From positions 1 through 6,948 of the forward strand of contig DJQK01000022.1 of NCBI GenBank assembly GCA_002437575.1: a stretch of 6,948 nt of DNA, in the 5' to 3' direction. How positions within the stretch are numbered: position 1 is the stretch's first letter; each line of letters starts with the position of its first letter. This DNA comes from Clostridiales bacterium UBA6388. GTDB lineage: Bacteria > Bacillota > Clostridia > Oscillospirales > Oscillospiraceae. Shown here piece by piece: positions 5,973 through 6,948 of this stretch. Under the pieces are notes generated by a model. It ran no database searches. It was not told the DNA's origin and was given only the letters and a program-made list of their open reading frames with translations. Both the position numbers and the translations under genes were made by a program.

Positions 5973-6883
5973 TGCTGGACCTCCTTTTTCCGTGTGGCGT
6001 TGAGCTGGACGAGGCCGATGGCCGCAACCAGAATGAAGAACAGGACCGCCTTGGCCTGCGCGGTGCCTCTGGCGTTGGTGTTCTGGCCGTAGAAGGTGTT
6101 GTAGATGTTCAGCGCCAGCATCTCCGTCGTGTGCACCGTCGTGCCGTCGGGGTTGATGATATACGGCTGGCCGCCGGTGAGGGCGAGGTTCTGGTCGAAG
6201 AGCTTAAAGCCGTTGGTCAGCGTCAGGAACATACAGATCGTAATGGACGGCATGACGTTCGGGATCGTGACCCTCCAGAGCGTCTGCCACTTGTTCGCGC
6301 CGTCGATCTTCGCGGCCTCGAGCATATCCTCCGGCACGGCCTGAAGGCCTGCAATGTATATGATCATCATATAGCCGATCTGCTGCCAGCACATGAGGAT
6401 GATCAGGCCCCAGAAGCCGAGCTTGGTGTTGAGCAGGATGGACGTTCCGTAATGGCTCAGAATGCCGTCAAAGATCATGCTCCAGATGTAGCCCAGCACG
6501 ATGCCGCCGATGAGGTTCGGCATGAAGAAGACCGTCCGGAACAGGTTCGTGCCCTTGATGCCCTGCGTCAGCGCGTAGGCCACCGCGAAGGCCAGAACGT
6601 TGATGATGATGAGCGACACGATTGCAAACAGCGCCGTGTAGCCGAACGAATACCGGAAGCTTTCGTCGGCGAAGGCCTTGCCATAGTTGGCCAGGCCCAC
6701 CCACGTCCACTTGCTGGTGGTCTTAAACTTGCAGAAGGACAAAAACAGGCCCTTCAAAAACGGATATACGAACCCGATGCAGAACGCGCCCGTCATCGGC
6801 AGCAAAAACAGCCAGAACATCCGCTGGATGGGCCGGCGGATCAGGCGGCTGTTGACCGCTGCGGGGTCTCTTCTATGCTTCAT
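5969..6883 (-). CDS. Sugar ABC transporter permease, MalF type (CUT1)
   Basis: This is the partner membrane subunit of the importer. It has 304 residues with about six hydrophobic segments (near 23-50, 84-105, 119-139, 157-179, 211-226 and 278-294). The EAA loop reads EAAKIDGAN (189-197) with the conserved IP at 207-208. It lacks the long periplasmic insert of the E. coli MalF (about 500 residues), as is usual for CUT1 permeases of Gram-positive bacteria. I chose the ATG at 6883 because GGGAG lies 8 nt upstream. An in-frame ATG at 6910 would add nine residues (MKCETGDEG) but has no Shine-Dalgarno sequence. Its stop overlaps the start of the MalG-type gene. The solute-binding protein gene expected next to it would lie beyond 6948; no MalK-type ATPase gene is in the window, as in many Firmicutes that share one ATPase between importers. 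Confidence 0.92.
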   Translation of the reverse strand: MKHRRDPAAVNSRLIRRPIQRMFWLFLLPMTGAFCIGFVYPFLKGLFLSFCKFKTTSKWTWVGLANYGKAFADESFRYSFGYTALFAIVSLIIINVLAFAVAYALTQGIKGTNLFRTVFFMPNLIGGIVLGYIWSMIFDGILSHYGTSILLNTKLGFWGLIILMCWQQIGYMMIIYIAGLQAVPEDMLEAAKIDGANKWQTLWRVTIPNVMPSITICMFLTLTNGFKLFDQNLALTGGQPYIINPDGTTVHTTEMLALNIYNTFYGQNTNARGTAQAKAVLFFILVAAIGLVQLNATRKKEVQQ

Positions 6884-6914
6884 ACCCTCATCTCCCGTTT
6901 CACATTTCATTCAC

Positions 6915-6940
6915 GCTGCACGCAGAAAGCCTCATGCAGC
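6915..6940 (-). other. Hairpin upstream of the MalF-type gene
   Basis: On the minus strand GCTGCATG (6940-6933) pairs with CGTGCAGC (6922-6915), an 8-bp stem including one T-G wobble and a 10-nt loop, 31 nt before the chosen start. No T-run follows, so it is not an intrinsic terminator. In maltose operons a stem-loop between the binding-protein gene and the malF-type gene can stabilise upstream mRNA and limit read-through; this position would fit, but the upstream gene is not visible. The remaining bases up to 6948 show nothing else I can identify. Confidence 0.35.
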
Positions 6941-6948
6941 CCTCCGCG

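Noticed and set aside
5151..6092. Plus-strand open frame of 313 codons, rich in R, D, H and E
   Set aside because: It is the complement of a hydrophobic permease gene, which naturally gives charged residues on the other strand. No motifs or plausible ribosome binding site support it.
1..6948. CRISPR array, tRNA, rRNA, insertion sequence, toxin-antitoxin or phage genes
   Set aside because: I saw no repeat-spacer pattern, RNA gene, transposase motif or compact defence gene. Nearly all of the window is accounted for by five metabolic, transport and regulator genes.

Overview
The window is an ordinary carbohydrate-utilisation locus. All supported protein genes lie on the minus strand, so transcription runs from high to low coordinates. 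The DNA is GC-rich (high fifties per cent, judged by eye). Shine-Dalgarno sites are strong and purine-rich, one gene starts at TTG, the sugar permeases are short CUT1 types, and a LacI-family regulator sits inside the operon. Together these suggest a GC-rich gut-type member of the Clostridia, perhaps Oscillospiraceae-like. That placement is inference; no rRNA or marker gene is present.

Layout in transcription order. At 6948-6884 there is a short upstream stretch with a hairpin, possibly the gap after an unseen solute-binding-protein gene. At 6883-5969 is a MalF-type permease. At 5972-5112 is a MalG-type permease, overlapping it by a few bases. At 5088-4081 is a LacI-family repressor starting at TTG. 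At 4067-2586 is malQ (4-alpha-glucanotransferase). The end of malQ carries a consensus promoter (TTGACA, 16 bp, TATAAT). It is followed by a leader of about 146 nt with several hairpins and a possible nine-codon upstream ORF, and then by glgP (glycogen/maltodextrin phosphorylase) at 2432-99. Positions 1-98 hold a GC-rich stem-loop and two copies of an 8-base box, with no gene.

Together the genes describe uptake and breakdown of maltodextrin-like alpha-1,4-glucans. The two permeases form the membrane channel; the binding protein and ATPase are not in the window. MalQ reshuffles maltodextrins into longer chains plus glucose, and GlgP phosphorolyses the chains to glucose-1-phosphate. The LacI-type protein is the likely sugar-responsive repressor. 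No previously undescribed protein system is visible. The least ordinary parts are regulatory: the separate promoter and structured leader of glgP, and a short malQ segment that looks as if it is read in a shifted frame between two compensating changes.
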